Assembly (NCBI GenBank): GCA_964545205.1
Contig: CAZJFH010000002.1
Coordinates: 62,001 to 126,000 of the forward strand
Direction: 5' to 3'
DNA from: CAZJFH01 sp964545205
Lineage (GTDB): Bacteria > Pseudomonadota > Alphaproteobacteria > Rhodospirillales > Magnetospirillaceae
DNA length: 64,000 nucleotides
This document shows, in pieces, positions 7,437 to 16,769 of this stretch; position 1 is the first letter of the stretch, and the number at the start of each line of letters is the position of its first letter. The translations under genes and the position numbers were made by a program. The notes beneath the pieces were generated by a model. That model saw nothing but the letters and a program-made list of their open reading frames with translations, was not told the origin of the DNA and did no database searches.

Positions 7437-8951
7437 TCACGAAAGCGCCGGCGCCGACAGGCGGGGCCCGGTCACGCGCTCAGGCCCGAGTTTGACGGTT
7501 GCGCAGGTTCCTCTGCCCTTGCGGCTGTCGAGACGCAGCTCGCCTCCGTGCATGGCGACCAGGGCCACGGTCAGGGGCAGCCCGAGCCCGGTTCCCTCGT
7601 GCCTGCGGTTGAGCCCGGAGTCGGCCTGGCCGAACGGTCGCATCGCTTCGGCGAGTTCGCCCTCGTCCATGCCAACGCCGGTATCGCTGACCGTGAAAGC
7701 CAGGCCGGAGTCCGGGGCGTAGCGGCAGGCCAGCATCACCGTTCCCCCAGGTGGGGTGAACTTGACCGCGTTGGTCAGCAGGTTGAGCAGGATTTGCTTC
7801 AGCCGGAGTTCGTCTGCGCGGACAGCTGGGAGCGCATCAGGAAAATCCACTTTCAGAGAGACGCCGGATGCCGTCGCGCGGTCCTTGACCAGGCGGAGCA
7901 CGGCGTCCGCCGCCGCTCGGGGACACACCTCTTCCTCGTACAGCTCCAGCCTGCCCGCCTCGACCTTGGCCATGTCCAAGATGTCGTTGATGAGGTTCAG
8001 CAAGTGCGAGGCCGAGCCGTGGATGTCCTTGAGGTATTCGTTGTACCGCGGCGAACCCACCGGACCGAACACCTCGGTCACTATCATCTCGGAGAAGCCG
8101 ATGATCGCGTTCAGAGGCGTTCGGAGTTCGTGGCTGACATTGGCCAGGAAGTTGCTCTTTGTCCGGTTCGCCGCCTCCGCCGCTTGGCGGGCCTCGCGTT
8201 CCTGCTCGAGCACGAGCTCGAGGCGCCGCGCCATGTCGTTGAAGGTTGCCGCGAGACGGCCAATTTCGTCATTGCCGCCGACCTCGGCTGGACCCGCTTC
8301 GGTTGGGCTCCTGCCGAACGCCTTCACCGATCCCATCAGTCGGCCCAACGGCTGCGTGACCGTGACCGACAGGGCAATGATCAGGATGCCGGTTCCCGCG
8401 AGCAGGATGACGAGGCTGATTCCAGCACCGACGATGGCCATCTTGCGGCCGCTGGCGGACAGCGTCTCCTTCGTCACCCCTATCACGACCGCCGCGACAT
8501 GCTGGCCTGCGGGCGAGAACACCGGAACCACGGCGCTCACCATCGGGATGCCGTCTTCCAGATGGGACACCCTGAGAGGCGAGACTGCCGACAGAGCTTT
8601 CTTCAGATCCGGATCCAGCACCCGTTTGCCCATATCCTCCCGGTGTGTGTGAAAAAGGATGTCGCCGTCAGGTGACGCAACCAAGGCGAAGCTGACGCCT
8701 TCGTAGCTCTCGACGGCCTCGTCGCAAAGCTCCTCGAACCCGACCAGATCTCGAACGGCAAGATCGAACTGGAGCAGCCGTTCGAGCTGCACCTTCAGGC
8801 TGGTCGCGACAGCCGTCGAGCGCGATTGCAGCGCCCGCGCGTGCTCACCGACAAAAAGCCAGTGGTTTGTCCCGACCACCGCGGCCATCCCGAGCAGAAA
8901 GACCCCGGAGGTCACCACTATGACTTTGGCGCGGACTCCGATGCTCAGCAT
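7437..8951 (-). CDS. Membrane histidine kinase with periplasmic sensor and HAMP domain
   Basis: 504 residues. One membrane helix near 9-30, a periplasmic sensor (about 35-165), a second helix (about 171-195), HAMP (about 197-250), then HisKA with phospho-acceptor His274 in NVSHELRTPLNAI and an HATPase domain with N-box NLLTNAVKF, DTGVGM and GTGLGL. No receiver domain is attached and no response regulator lies beside it. It follows a periplasmic binding protein gene by 34 bases on the same strand, so that protein may present the ligand to the kinase. Confidence 0.88.
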   Translation of the reverse strand: MLSIGVRAKVIVVTSGVFLLGMAAVVGTNHWLFVGEHARALQSRSTAVATSLKVQLERLLQFDLAVRDLVGFEELCDEAVESYEGVSFALVASPDGDILFHTHREDMGKRVLDPDLKKALSAVSPLRVSHLEDGIPMVSAVVPVFSPAGQHVAAVVIGVTKETLSASGRKMAIVGAGISLVILLAGTGILIIALSVTVTQPLGRLMGSVKAFGRSPTEAGPAEVGGNDEIGRLAATFNDMARRLELVLEQEREARQAAEAANRTKSNFLANVSHELRTPLNAIIGFSEMIVTEVFGPVGSPRYNEYLKDIHGSASHLLNLINDILDMAKVEAGRLELYEEEVCPRAAADAVLRLVKDRATASGVSLKVDFPDALPAVRADELRLKQILLNLLTNAVKFTPPGGTVMLACRYAPDSGLAFTVSDTGVGMDEGELAEAMRPFGQADSGLNRRHEGTGLGLPLTVALVAMHGGELRLDSRKGRGTCATVKLGPERVTGPRLSAPALS

Positions 8952-8985
8952 TGCCGGTCTCGTGGGAGCTGAATCCTGCCGCCCA

Positions 8986-9999
8986 TCAGCGGTCCCAGTC
9001 GAAGTCGGTCACCACTTGGGACGACAGCAGCAGCCCGCTTTTCACCTTGATACCGAGTTTCTTCGCGCGGGCCAGGCTGACGACGGGCGTGCCCCTCTTG
9101 GTGGCGGTCATCTCAATGTCCCCAGGCCGCTTGCCCTCGGCCAGGATGGCTCGTGCGATGCGGCCTGCCGCCGCGCCTTGTTCCCACTCCGAAACCGTCA
9201 CGGCACAGGGAGTGCCGTAGTGGACGCGGTCGACCCAGAAGCCAAAATCGGGCAGCTGACTGTTCTCGGCGGTCCAGCGGAGGACGGCCTGGTAGGGAAC
9301 ATTCTCTCCGGAGTCGTTCTTGAAATTGAAGATGCCGATCAGCGCCACAGCGTCGGCAATCGCCGGGTAACCGGCCATGCGTTCCTTGAACTCGGCGAAG
9401 GTGCCGAGCGTGTCCCAGGTCACGATCTCGACGCCGGGCAGTCGCTCCAGTCCGCGCGCCATCCGCTGCTTTACCGGGGTCCACATTGCATCCCGATCAA
9501 ATACGGCAGCTATCTTCCTGACCCCGGGGACGATGGCCTGGAGCAACTTGACCGTCTCGACGAAGTGCTCGACTTCGAGGACGCCCGTCACGTTGCCGCC
9601 ATGGTCGAAACCGTAGGTCGCAGGATGCTTGTTCACACCGCTGAACACGAAGGGCAACTCCGTGCCGACGTAGTCGCGCGCCAGCAACTCCTGGACATCG
9701 TCGTCGGTCGTATAGACCAAGTCCGGCTTCCAGGAGGCAATGATCCGCCGAGCCTCCTCCGCCCGCCTCTCGGCCTCCTCCCCCTTGCCTTTCCTCTTGG
9801 TGTCCAGCTGGACTACCTGATACTCGGCCGGCAAATCCAGACCGTGCCGGAATCCTTCAAGCTGCCCGTCGGTCCACCGCCAAGGCGAATGGTAGCTCAT
9901 CACATGTAGTATTTTGTATTCACGGGCGTCTGCATGCGCGGCAGCCCCGCCAATGAAGCATGCCGCAAGCAGAATTATTCCGATTATCGACTTCCCCAT
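8986..9999 (-). CDS. ABC-type periplasmic substrate-binding protein (TrpX-like), probable kinase partner
   Basis: About 337 residues with a signal peptide (GKSIIGIILLAACFIGGAAA, cleaved near HADA). The fold follows the type-I binding-protein family that includes TrpX-like proteins (PF04392 type): ILHVMSYHSPW at the N-terminus, then PDLVYTTDDDVQELLA. No permease or ATPase gene is nearby; the next gene is a sensor kinase, which favours a signalling rather than transport role. The third codon (ATG at 9999) is chosen because AGGAG lies 6 bases upstream of it. Ligand unknown. Confidence 0.75.
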   Translation of the reverse strand: MGKSIIGIILLAACFIGGAAAHADAREYKILHVMSYHSPWRWTDGQLEGFRHGLDLPAEYQVVQLDTKRKGKGEEAERRAEEARRIIASWKPDLVYTTDDDVQELLARDYVGTELPFVFSGVNKHPATYGFDHGGNVTGVLEVEHFVETVKLLQAIVPGVRKIAAVFDRDAMWTPVKQRMARGLERLPGVEIVTWDTLGTFAEFKERMAGYPAIADAVALIGIFNFKNDSGENVPYQAVLRWTAENSQLPDFGFWVDRVHYGTPCAVTVSEWEQGAAAGRIARAILAEGKRPGDIEMTATKRGTPVVSLARAKKLGIKVKSGLLLSSQVVTDFDWDR

Positions 10000-10330
10000 C
10001 GCCATCTCCTGCCTGCCCAGACAGCAGTGTACCAGAGGAAATCGCGAAAAAAATGCACAATTATTTGTGGGTACTCGGTATTAGAGGCGCCTCTCGCCTC
10101 CAAGGACCATGTGGAGCGTCGGCTGGATTCGCAAGAGATGGAGTCGCTACGGGGCGATCAGGCAACTGAACACGTCACACCTTTGCTCCGCCACCCGTTC
10201 GGGAACTCATGCCCGGGCCGGCCGACCCGGAACACCCATTCCCGGGTCGGCCGGCTCATTCCCCAGCCCGGATGTGCCGTTCCAGCACACACAGACCCGA
10301 GCGCATCCACATCGTGGGATCGCCAGCCCG
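10000..10330. other. Intergenic stretch with a 14-bp perfect inverted repeat
   Basis: No convincing gene. The main feature is the perfect inverted repeat GCCGGCCGACCCGG (10217-10230) / CCGGGTCGGCCGGC (10242-10255) with an 11-base loop. It lies downstream of the leftward cupin gene and may end that transcript, although no T-run follows. A second, weaker GC-rich hairpin is visible around GAGGCGCCTC (10083-10093). Confidence 0.6.
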
Positions 10331-10696
10331 TCAGTGCTGGTGTTCGGGCGCCGCGAACAGGATCAGTTCAACCCGGTCGGCCCCATCGACGTAAGCGTCG
10401 TGACCCGGAGGAATCTCGAAGAAGTCACCTGCGCCGATATGCGTCTCGATGCCGGTCTCGACCATCCGGACCACGAGGTTGCCGCGGATGCAGTAGCCGA
10501 TGTGGCGCATCGGGCAGGTCGGAGGTGAACCGAGCAACGGCTTTTCGTCTGCCTCCCATGTCCATCCCGGCTCGAAGACCGCGCGCATTCCGGCGCTGCC
10601 GTCGGCCATCTTGACGATCGAAATGCCACCGCGCTCCTTCATGTCGAGGAGCTGGTCGGGATCTTCGAACCGCCGGATCTCGATAGCGTTGGTCAT
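10331..10696 (-). CDS. Small cupin-fold protein
   Basis: 121 residues. A single cupin barrel is suggested by the spacing of CPMRHIGYCIRGNLVV and GDFFEIPPGHDAYVDG, and several His and Glu residues (PMRH, PPGHD) could bind a metal. AAAGGAG lies 10 bases before the ATG. It is downstream of, and probably co-transcribed with, the FAD oxidoreductase gene, so it may act on the same substrate or bind a small-molecule signal. No more exact function can be read. Confidence 0.75.
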   Translation of the reverse strand: MTNAIEIRRFEDPDQLLDMKERGGISIVKMADGSAGMRAVFEPGWTWEADEKPLLGSPPTCPMRHIGYCIRGNLVVRMVETGIETHIGAGDFFEIPPGHDAYVDGADRVELILFAAPEHQH

Positions 10697-10715
10697 GTCA
10701 TGCAACTCCTTTCGG

Positions 10716-12179
10716 TCAGCTTGGAATTTGCTCCCGCGACGGGCCGGCGGCGCGGAGCGTCGCCGGCGCCACGTTCTGGTTCTGGCGGAACAGATTGCTC
10801 GGGTCCCAGACGGCCTTGAGGGCGGCCAGCCGCGCGTAGTTCGCGCCGTATGCTCCGGCGATCCGGCTCTCGTCCTCCGGGATGAAGTTGACGTAGACGC
10901 CGCCGGTGGCAAACGGCGCGGTGGCGTCGAAGAACGCGCGCGCCCAGGCGATGCAGCCGGCATCTTCGGCCGGCTCGGTCCAGCGCGTGTGGACGTTCAT
11001 GACGAAGGCCGCGTCCCGGTGCGGGTAAGCGGTGGCGTCGCCGGCGGGGCGCGACGCCGCCGCCCCCAGCTGGGCGATGAAGATCTCGCTGTGCGGCGAC
11101 GGAAGTCGTTCCGCGTTGTCCACCAGCACGTCGACGAGACCGTCGTCGAGTGCTGCGAAATTGTGCGACTTCCAGTAGTTGCGGGCTCCAGGCGCCAGCA
11201 GGGGATCGAAGGCCGACTGCCATGCCACGTAAGGCATGGCGCCGACATGCACGCCGACGGGCGCCCCCAGTGCAAGCAGCGGTGCGACGTCCCGTTCCGC
11301 CTGATCGGGCGAGCCGCTGTGGCAAAGGGCGAACACGAGTACCGGCGTGCCGTGCACCTCGGGCGGCAGGAATGGCAGCGGCGGCGCGTGGCGCATGACC
11401 ACCCACACCGTCAACTCGTCCGGAGCCGCCGCCGCCAGTTCCCGATACCGGCGCAGCAGGTCCGGCGCCTGGGATACGGGGTGCACGACCAGACCGGCCA
11501 GAACCTGCGGCCCGACCGGGTGCAGCCTGAAGTCGAAGGCGGTGACGACGCCGAGATTGCCGCCGCCGCCGCGCAGGCCCCAGAACAGCTCCGGATGGTG
11601 GTCGGAGTCGACCCGCAGGCGACCGCCTTCCGCAGTGACGAGCTCGGCCGCCACCAGGGAATCGATGGTCAGGCCAAGCGATCGGCTGAGCCAGCCGAAC
11701 CCGCCGCCGAGGGTGAGGCCCGCAACGCCGGTGGTCGAGTTGATGCCGAGCGGTACCGCGAGCCCGTGCGCTTGGGCCTCGCGGTCGAGGTCGGACAGCA
11801 GCGCGCCAGGTTCGACGCGGGCCGTGCGCGCCTCCGGGTCGACCTGCACCGAGCGCATGAGCGACAGGTCGATCACCAGACCGCCGTCACACATGGCGGA
11901 GCCGGCGATGTTGTGGCCGCCACCGCGAATGGCGGTCAGCAGACGGTGCTCGGCGGCGAAGCGCACGCACTCCATGACGTCGGCGGTGCCCAGGCAACGG
12001 GCGATGACGGCCGGGCGGCGGTCGATCATGGCGTTCCAGATGCGCCGGGCTTCGTCGTAGCCGGGGCTTTGCGGCGTGATCAACGAGCCGCGCAGTCGGG
12101 TTTCCAGCGCCGCCAGTCCCAGGTCGTCCAGGGCAAGGGTGGCGCCGTCGAGGGTCGCGATGCGGTCGGGTTCCATCAT
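10716..12179 (-). CDS. FAD-linked oxidoreductase of the berberine-bridge-enzyme type
   Basis: 487 residues. The PCMH/VAO-type FAD domain spans about 50-230, with RGGGHN carrying the His used for covalent FAD attachment in this family, and TTGVAGLTLGGGFGW. The BBE domain closes the protein (ANYARLAALKAVWDPSNLFR). Such enzymes oxidise sugars, alcohols or secondary metabolites using oxygen. No signal peptide, so cytoplasmic. It is divergent from an HxlR regulator across a 127-base spacer, which suggests control by that protein. Confidence 0.85.
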   Translation of the reverse strand: MMEPDRIATLDGATLALDDLGLAALETRLRGSLITPQSPGYDEARRIWNAMIDRRPAVIARCLGTADVMECVRFAAEHRLLTAIRGGGHNIAGSAMCDGGLVIDLSLMRSVQVDPEARTARVEPGALLSDLDREAQAHGLAVPLGINSTTGVAGLTLGGGFGWLSRSLGLTIDSLVAAELVTAEGGRLRVDSDHHPELFWGLRGGGGNLGVVTAFDFRLHPVGPQVLAGLVVHPVSQAPDLLRRYRELAAAAPDELTVWVVMRHAPPLPFLPPEVHGTPVLVFALCHSGSPDQAERDVAPLLALGAPVGVHVGAMPYVAWQSAFDPLLAPGARNYWKSHNFAALDDGLVDVLVDNAERLPSPHSEIFIAQLGAAASRPAGDATAYPHRDAAFVMNVHTRWTEPAEDAGCIAWARAFFDATAPFATGGVYVNFIPEDESRIAGAYGANYARLAALKAVWDPSNLFRQNQNVAPATLRAAGPSREQIPS

Positions 12180-12306
12180 GCATCTCCGCAGGCGGTTGAC
12201 AGATCATCCGCATGCACAATGGACGTATCCGACAAAAACACTCAAGTTCTGGAACTGTACTGCCTGGAGGATTTCTCCGGCGGCGGACCAAGGGAGGGGC
12301 CTTGCC

Positions 12307-13053
12307 GTGACCACCCAGTCCTACGGACAATTCTGCCCCGTCGCCATGGCGGCGGAGATCCTGTGCCGGCGCTGGACGATGGTCGTCCTGCGTGAACTGA
12401 TCGCCGGCAGCACCCGCTTCAACGAACTGCGGCGCGGACTGTCGCGCATGTCGCCGGCCCTGCTGTCGGCGCGGCTCAAGGAACTCGAGGAGGCGGGTCT
12501 GATCCAGCGGGTCGCGATGGGCCAGCCGGAGGTGCACCATTATCATCTGACGGAGGCAGGCCGCGACCTGCGGCCCGTGGTGGAGGCCATGGGCTTTTGG
12601 GGCCAGCGCTGGGTCCAGACCGAGCCCAGCTTGCGCAACATCGAGCCTGGGCTCCTGATGTGGGACATGCGGCGCAACCTGGATTGTTCCCCGATGCCAG
12701 AGCGGCGTTGCGTGATCGAATTTCTGTACCCCGAACTCCGGGAGGCGAGGCGGCACTGGTGGCTGATTGTCGATCACGGCGAGGTGGACCTGTGCTCGGT
12801 CGACCCCGGCCTCGACGTCGACCTGTACGTCGTCACCGATCTGCGGACCATGACCCGCGTCTGGATGGGGCTGACCAGCGCCGGTTCCGCGACTGAGGAC
12901 GGCACCATGACGGTGTCGGGCGATCCCCGGCTCGCCGAGTCCATGGCCGTGTGGCTCGGCCTGAGCCCCTTCGCGCGGGAGCCGAAACGGGCCGCCGAGG
13001 CCGACGGAAATCTACTCGCGCGCAACGGAACCGCAGCTCGCGGGCCACTCTGA
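12307..13053 (+). CDS. HxlR-family winged-helix transcriptional regulator
   Basis: About 248 residues from a GTG start with GGGAGG at 9-10 bases. The N-terminal 110 residues are an HxlR winged helix: CPVAMAAEILCRRWTMVVLR, FNELRRGLSRMSPALLSARL, LEEAGLIQR. The first Cys (CPV) is the residue that senses redox or electrophiles in many HxlR proteins. The long C-terminal extension (about 120-248) may be a ligand-binding domain and is longer than in simple HxlR members. It is divergent from the FAD-oxidoreductase gene, its likely target. Confidence 0.82.
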   Translation: MTTQSYGQFCPVAMAAEILCRRWTMVVLRELIAGSTRFNELRRGLSRMSPALLSARLKELEEAGLIQRVAMGQPEVHHYHLTEAGRDLRPVVEAMGFWGQRWVQTEPSLRNIEPGLLMWDMRRNLDCSPMPERRCVIEFLYPELREARRHWWLIVDHGEVDLCSVDPGLDVDLYVVTDLRTMTRVWMGLTSAGSATEDGTMTVSGDPRLAESMAVWLGLSPFAREPKRAAEADGNLLARNGTAARGPL

Positions 13054-13105
13054 CCAGCTGCGGATGACAACCGCCGCAAGAAGGTTGGCCGCTCAAGGCG
13101 CCGAA

Positions 13106-15085
13106 TCAAACCGCAACGACACCTCGCCGTATCCGGCCGCGCATCAGGAGCAGGGCGAAATAGGTGCCGCCGATGATCGAGGCGGTGGCGCCGGCGGGAA
13201 GCTGGATCGGATAGAACAGCGCGCGGCCCAGCCAGTCCGACAGGATCATCAGCCCGGCCCCCAGCGCCGCTGCGAGGAGAAGGTGTTCGCGCGTGCGCTT
13301 CGCCCCAAGGATCACGGCGAGGTGCGGCGCGATCAGCCCGACGAAGGCGACCGGACCGACGATGGCGGTGACGGCCGCCGCGGTGACCGCGCCGAGCCCG
13401 AGCAGGACCAGCTTGGCCCGGCCGACGGCCAGCCCTCGGCTCGCCGCCACCGCATCGCCCGCCGACAGCAGCGTCAGCCAGCGCGTCAGCGCCAGGCAGC
13501 CGGCGAGCAGGACCGCGACTCCGGCGACCAGCACCACCGCCTGCTCGGCCGAAACGCGGAAGGTCGAGCCGGCCAGCCAGCCGACGATCATGTAGGTTTC
13601 CTCGCCGCCCTTGGCGAGCGCGAACTGAAGCACCGCATCCAGCAGCGCCGCCAGGGAAATGCCGACCAGCGCGACCGCGCCGGGCGCGTTGCCCTGGCGC
13701 TGGCCCAGCACGACGAGCACCGCGAGCACGGCCAGTCCTCCGAGCAGCGCCACCGGCGCGCCGGCGTCGGCGACGGTGCCGCCGAACACGACGACGGTCC
13801 CGACCAGGGCCAGGGTCGCCCCGGAGGAGATGCCGATGACATCCGGGCTGGCGAGCGGATTGCGCAACAGCCGCTGCAGGACGACGCCGGAGATCGCCAT
13901 GCCGGCGCCGGCGGCCGCGGCGGACAGAACGCGCGGCCAGCGCAGGGAAAAGATCACCTCCGCCGGCCAGCCGAAGCCCCAGCCGGCGGCGGTCGGCGCG
14001 ACGCCCAGGGCAAGGACCACCAGCGCGGCCACGGCGATACCGACGACTGCGACCTTGGCGGGCCCGAGGCGGTGGGCGCCGTCGGGCATCTGCAGCGCGG
14101 CATGGTCGCGCGCCTGCAGGCGCCGCAGCCCCAGCCAGATCAGCGCCGGCACGCCGATCAGCGCCGCGCTGGCGCCGCTGGGGACGAGGTCGCGCGTGTA
14201 CATGCTGGCCCACACGGCGATGCCGTCAGTGACGAGCAGGAGGATCGCGCCCAGCACGGCGCTGAGCGCCAGTTCGTGGAGCGCCGTACGCGCACCGACC
14301 ATGCGGGCGAGATTGGGCGCGATGAGCCCGATGAAACCGATGACGCCGATGGCGGTGATGGCGCTGGAGGTCATCCACAGCGCGATCAGCAGGATGGCGA
14401 GGAGAAACGGCCAAATCGCCAGGCCGCGTGCGCGCGCCGCATCGGCGCCGAGCCGCATCAGCGTCAACGGCCGCCGCAGCGCCACGCCGGCGACAAGGCC
14501 GAAGCCGACCTGCGGCGCCAGCCAGAGCACCCAGGACCAGTCCGTCTGCGTCAGGTCGCCGGCGCCCCAGACGAAGATGCTGCGGACGTACTGCTCGTTG
14601 AGGAGAACGACGACGGTGGCAACCGCGCCCAGCAGGATGTTCATCGCCATGCCGGCGAGGACGACCGGCAGCCCGCCGATGCCCCGGCGCCCGGCGATCG
14701 CCAGCACCGCCGCCGTCGCCAGGACGGCGCCGGCCATGCTGAACCAGAGGCGCTCGGTGGCCGCGAGCTCCGGCGCGACGACGGCACCGACGACCAGCGC
14801 CAGCCAGGCGCCCGAGGAGGTGCCGACGGTCAGCGGCGAGACCAGCCTGTTCTGCGTCACCTGCTGCAGCAGCGAGCCGGCGAGTCCGAACGCCGCTCCG
14901 GCGACCAGCGCCATCGCGGCGCGCGGCGCGACCGAATAGGCGAACAGCACCTCTTCGTAGCTCTCGGGCGCCTGCCCGAGCACCAGCGCCCATTGCGCCG
15001 CCAAAGGCAGCTCCGTCGACAAGCCCATGTACGCCGGCAGGGCGATCGACAGCGCCAGGCCGGAGAGCCACCAGCGGATCGTCAC
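13106..15085 (-). CDS. fhuB: Fused siderophore ABC permease (FhuB type)
   Basis: 659 residues formed by two tandem FecCD-type permease halves, as in FhuB of the ferrichrome/hydroxamate importer. Each half has the conserved core: QNRLVSPLTVGTSSGA with FIGLIAPNLARM in the first, RNPLASPDVIGISSGA with FVGLIAPHLAVI in the second. It moves Fe(III)-siderophore across the inner membrane. The GTG start overlaps the stop of the fhuD-like gene by four bases (GTGA). The rest of the open frame upstream belongs to an antisense shadow. Confidence 0.92.
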   Translation of the reverse strand: MTIRWWLSGLALSIALPAYMGLSTELPLAAQWALVLGQAPESYEEVLFAYSVAPRAAMALVAGAAFGLAGSLLQQVTQNRLVSPLTVGTSSGAWLALVVGAVVAPELAATERLWFSMAGAVLATAAVLAIAGRRGIGGLPVVLAGMAMNILLGAVATVVVLLNEQYVRSIFVWGAGDLTQTDWSWVLWLAPQVGFGLVAGVALRRPLTLMRLGADAARARGLAIWPFLLAILLIALWMTSSAITAIGVIGFIGLIAPNLARMVGARTALHELALSAVLGAILLLVTDGIAVWASMYTRDLVPSGASAALIGVPALIWLGLRRLQARDHAALQMPDGAHRLGPAKVAVVGIAVAALVVLALGVAPTAAGWGFGWPAEVIFSLRWPRVLSAAAAGAGMAISGVVLQRLLRNPLASPDVIGISSGATLALVGTVVVFGGTVADAGAPVALLGGLAVLAVLVVLGQRQGNAPGAVALVGISLAALLDAVLQFALAKGGEETYMIVGWLAGSTFRVSAEQAVVLVAGVAVLLAGCLALTRWLTLLSAGDAVAASRGLAVGRAKLVLLGLGAVTAAAVTAIVGPVAFVGLIAPHLAVILGAKRTREHLLLAAALGAGLMILSDWLGRALFYPIQLPAGATASIIGGTYFALLLMRGRIRRGVVAV

Positions 15086-15987
15086 CGGCCCGGCAGCTCC
15101 AGCAGTTTCCGCGCGATCACCTCGGCGAGGTAGCCGACCGACGTCGCGCCGCCATAGGTCCATGTCGCCGGGATGGGATGCACCCGGCCCTCGCGCACCA
15201 CCGGCATCGCCTGCCACAGCGTCTTGGAAAACACCTCGTCGGCCTGTTCGAACGGCTCGATGTAGAGGACGATGCCGCTGCGGATCCGCCCGATCTCTTC
15301 CCATTTCTTCAAGGTGATCCCCCACTGCGTCGCCGGCAGCGGAAAGCCGCTGTCGAGGCCGAGCGCGCGCAGCGCGAAGACCGGCATCGCGTTCTCGCCG
15401 TGGATCGCCACCCGCGCGTCGTCGATCGGCCGCACCACGGTGACCTCTGGCGGCGCGCCGCCGAAATGCGCCGCGACCTGCGCCCGAAGGGCGGCCAGGC
15501 GCGCGTCCAGATCGGCGAGCTTGGTCCGCGCCGCCGCCTCGCGGTCGAACAACCGGCCGAGCGCGATGAAGGTCTCGCGCGCGACCTGGTGGTTGTCGTG
15601 ATCGGCGCTGAAGGTGTCGAAGTGCAGGACCGGCGCGATCTTCTCCAGATTCGGCACGAAGGCGAGCTGGTCGTCGGAGGCCAGGATCACGTCGGGGGCC
15701 AGTTCGGCGATGCGCTCGAGGTTCGGCTCCTTGCGCAGCCCGACGCTCGCGACGTCTTCCGGCAGGGCGGGCCGGACGACCCATTTTCCGTATCCCTCCA
15801 CATCGGCGACGCCGACCGGCGTCACGCCGAGTTCCAGCAGTTGTTCGGCCAAGGACCAGCTAAGCGCCACCACCCGCTGCGGCGGCTGCGCGAATTCGTG
15901 CCGGCTGCGGCTGTCGTTCACCACGGCCGCCGAGGCGAGGCCGGCGGCAAGAACGACATAAAGAATGGCCAGAAGTGTGGATCGCAC
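15082..15987 (-). CDS. fhuD: Siderophore-binding periplasmic protein (FhuD type)
   Basis: About 301 residues from a GTG start with GGAG upstream, beginning with a signal peptide (RSTLLAILYVVLAAGLASAA). The class-III helix-backbone binding-protein pattern is visible: PQRVVALSWSLAEQLLELGV, then ERIAELAPDVILASDDQ, and a C-terminal WTYGGATSVGYLAEVIA. It captures Fe(III)-hydroxamate in the periplasm for FhuB. Located between fhuB (4-base overlap) and fhuC (13-base gap) in one leftward operon. Confidence 0.9.
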   Translation of the reverse strand: MRSTLLAILYVVLAAGLASAAVVNDSRSRHEFAQPPQRVVALSWSLAEQLLELGVTPVGVADVEGYGKWVVRPALPEDVASVGLRKEPNLERIAELAPDVILASDDQLAFVPNLEKIAPVLHFDTFSADHDNHQVARETFIALGRLFDREAAARTKLADLDARLAALRAQVAAHFGGAPPEVTVVRPIDDARVAIHGENAMPVFALRALGLDSGFPLPATQWGITLKKWEEIGRIRSGIVLYIEPFEQADEVFSKTLWQAMPVVREGRVHPIPATWTYGGATSVGYLAEVIARKLLELPGR

Positions 15988-16000
15988 GGCTCTGCTCCGT

Positions 16001-16769
16001 TCAGGCGACGATGGCGACGGGGGTCGCGCGCGAGGGATGGTCGACCATCTGGATCTCGACGCCATAAAGGTCGGAGAGCACCTCCGGCCGCATCAGGGCC
16101 TGTGGCGGCCCACTGAAGGCGATGCGCCCCTGCTTGAGCGCGACGATGCGATCGGCGAATCGCGCCGCCAGATTGATCTCGTGCAGGATGGCGATGACGC
16201 CGCAGCCGGCGGTCTCGCGCAGGCTGCGCAGGAGCCTCAGCACCTCGACCTGATGCGCCAGGTCCAGTGCCGAGGTCGGCTCGTCGAGCATCAGGATCGG
16301 CGCCTCCTGCGCCAGCAGCATGGCGATCCACGCCCGCTGCCGCTCGCCGCCCGAGAGGCGATCGGCGGGATGGTCGGCATAGCGCGCGAGACCGGTGCGT
16401 TCCAGCGCCGCATCGACGATGCGATCGTCCTCCTGCCGCCAGCGGCCCAGCGCGCCCTGCCAGGGGAAGCGACCGAGGCCGCACAACTCCCGCACGTTGA
16501 GCCCCGGCACGTCCGGCAGGCGCTGCGGCAGGCAAGGCCACCGCCTGCGCGAAGGCGCGCGCCGAATAGTCGTCCAGCGGACGCCCGTCCAGCACGAGCC
16601 TGCCGCGGGTCGGCCGGTGCTGACGCGCCAGCGCCCCCATCAGGGTGGACTTGCCCGAGCCGTTGTGGCCGAGAATGACCGTGAACGCATCCTTCGCCAA
16701 CGTCAGGCGCTCGACGTCCAGCACGGTGCGCCCGTCATGGGCGACCGCGACGCCCTCCAGTTCAAACAT
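16001..16769 (-). pseudogene. fhuC: Siderophore ABC ATPase FhuC, interrupted by a +1 frameshift
   Basis: The gene reads in two frames. From the ATG at 16769 the first frame gives the N-terminus with Walker A GHNGSGKST and runs to about 16536. From about 16529 the second frame continues with LPQRLPDVPGLNVREL, the ABC signature LSGGERQR, Walker B ILMLDEPTSALD and the His-loop ILHEIN, stopping at 16001. One extra base near 16529-16535 restores a 255-residue FhuC when removed. All catalytic motifs are intact, so this is either a sequencing/assembly error or a very recent inactivation that would disable the fhuBD system. Confidence 0.88.

Noticed and set aside
10109..10528. A 139-codon rightward open frame
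   Set aside because: Runs through the inverted repeat and antisense to the cupin gene; no protein-like pattern.
13064..15133. A 689-codon rightward open frame
   Set aside because: Antisense to the fused FhuB permease; very rich in Asp, Arg, Gln and His without any domain pattern.
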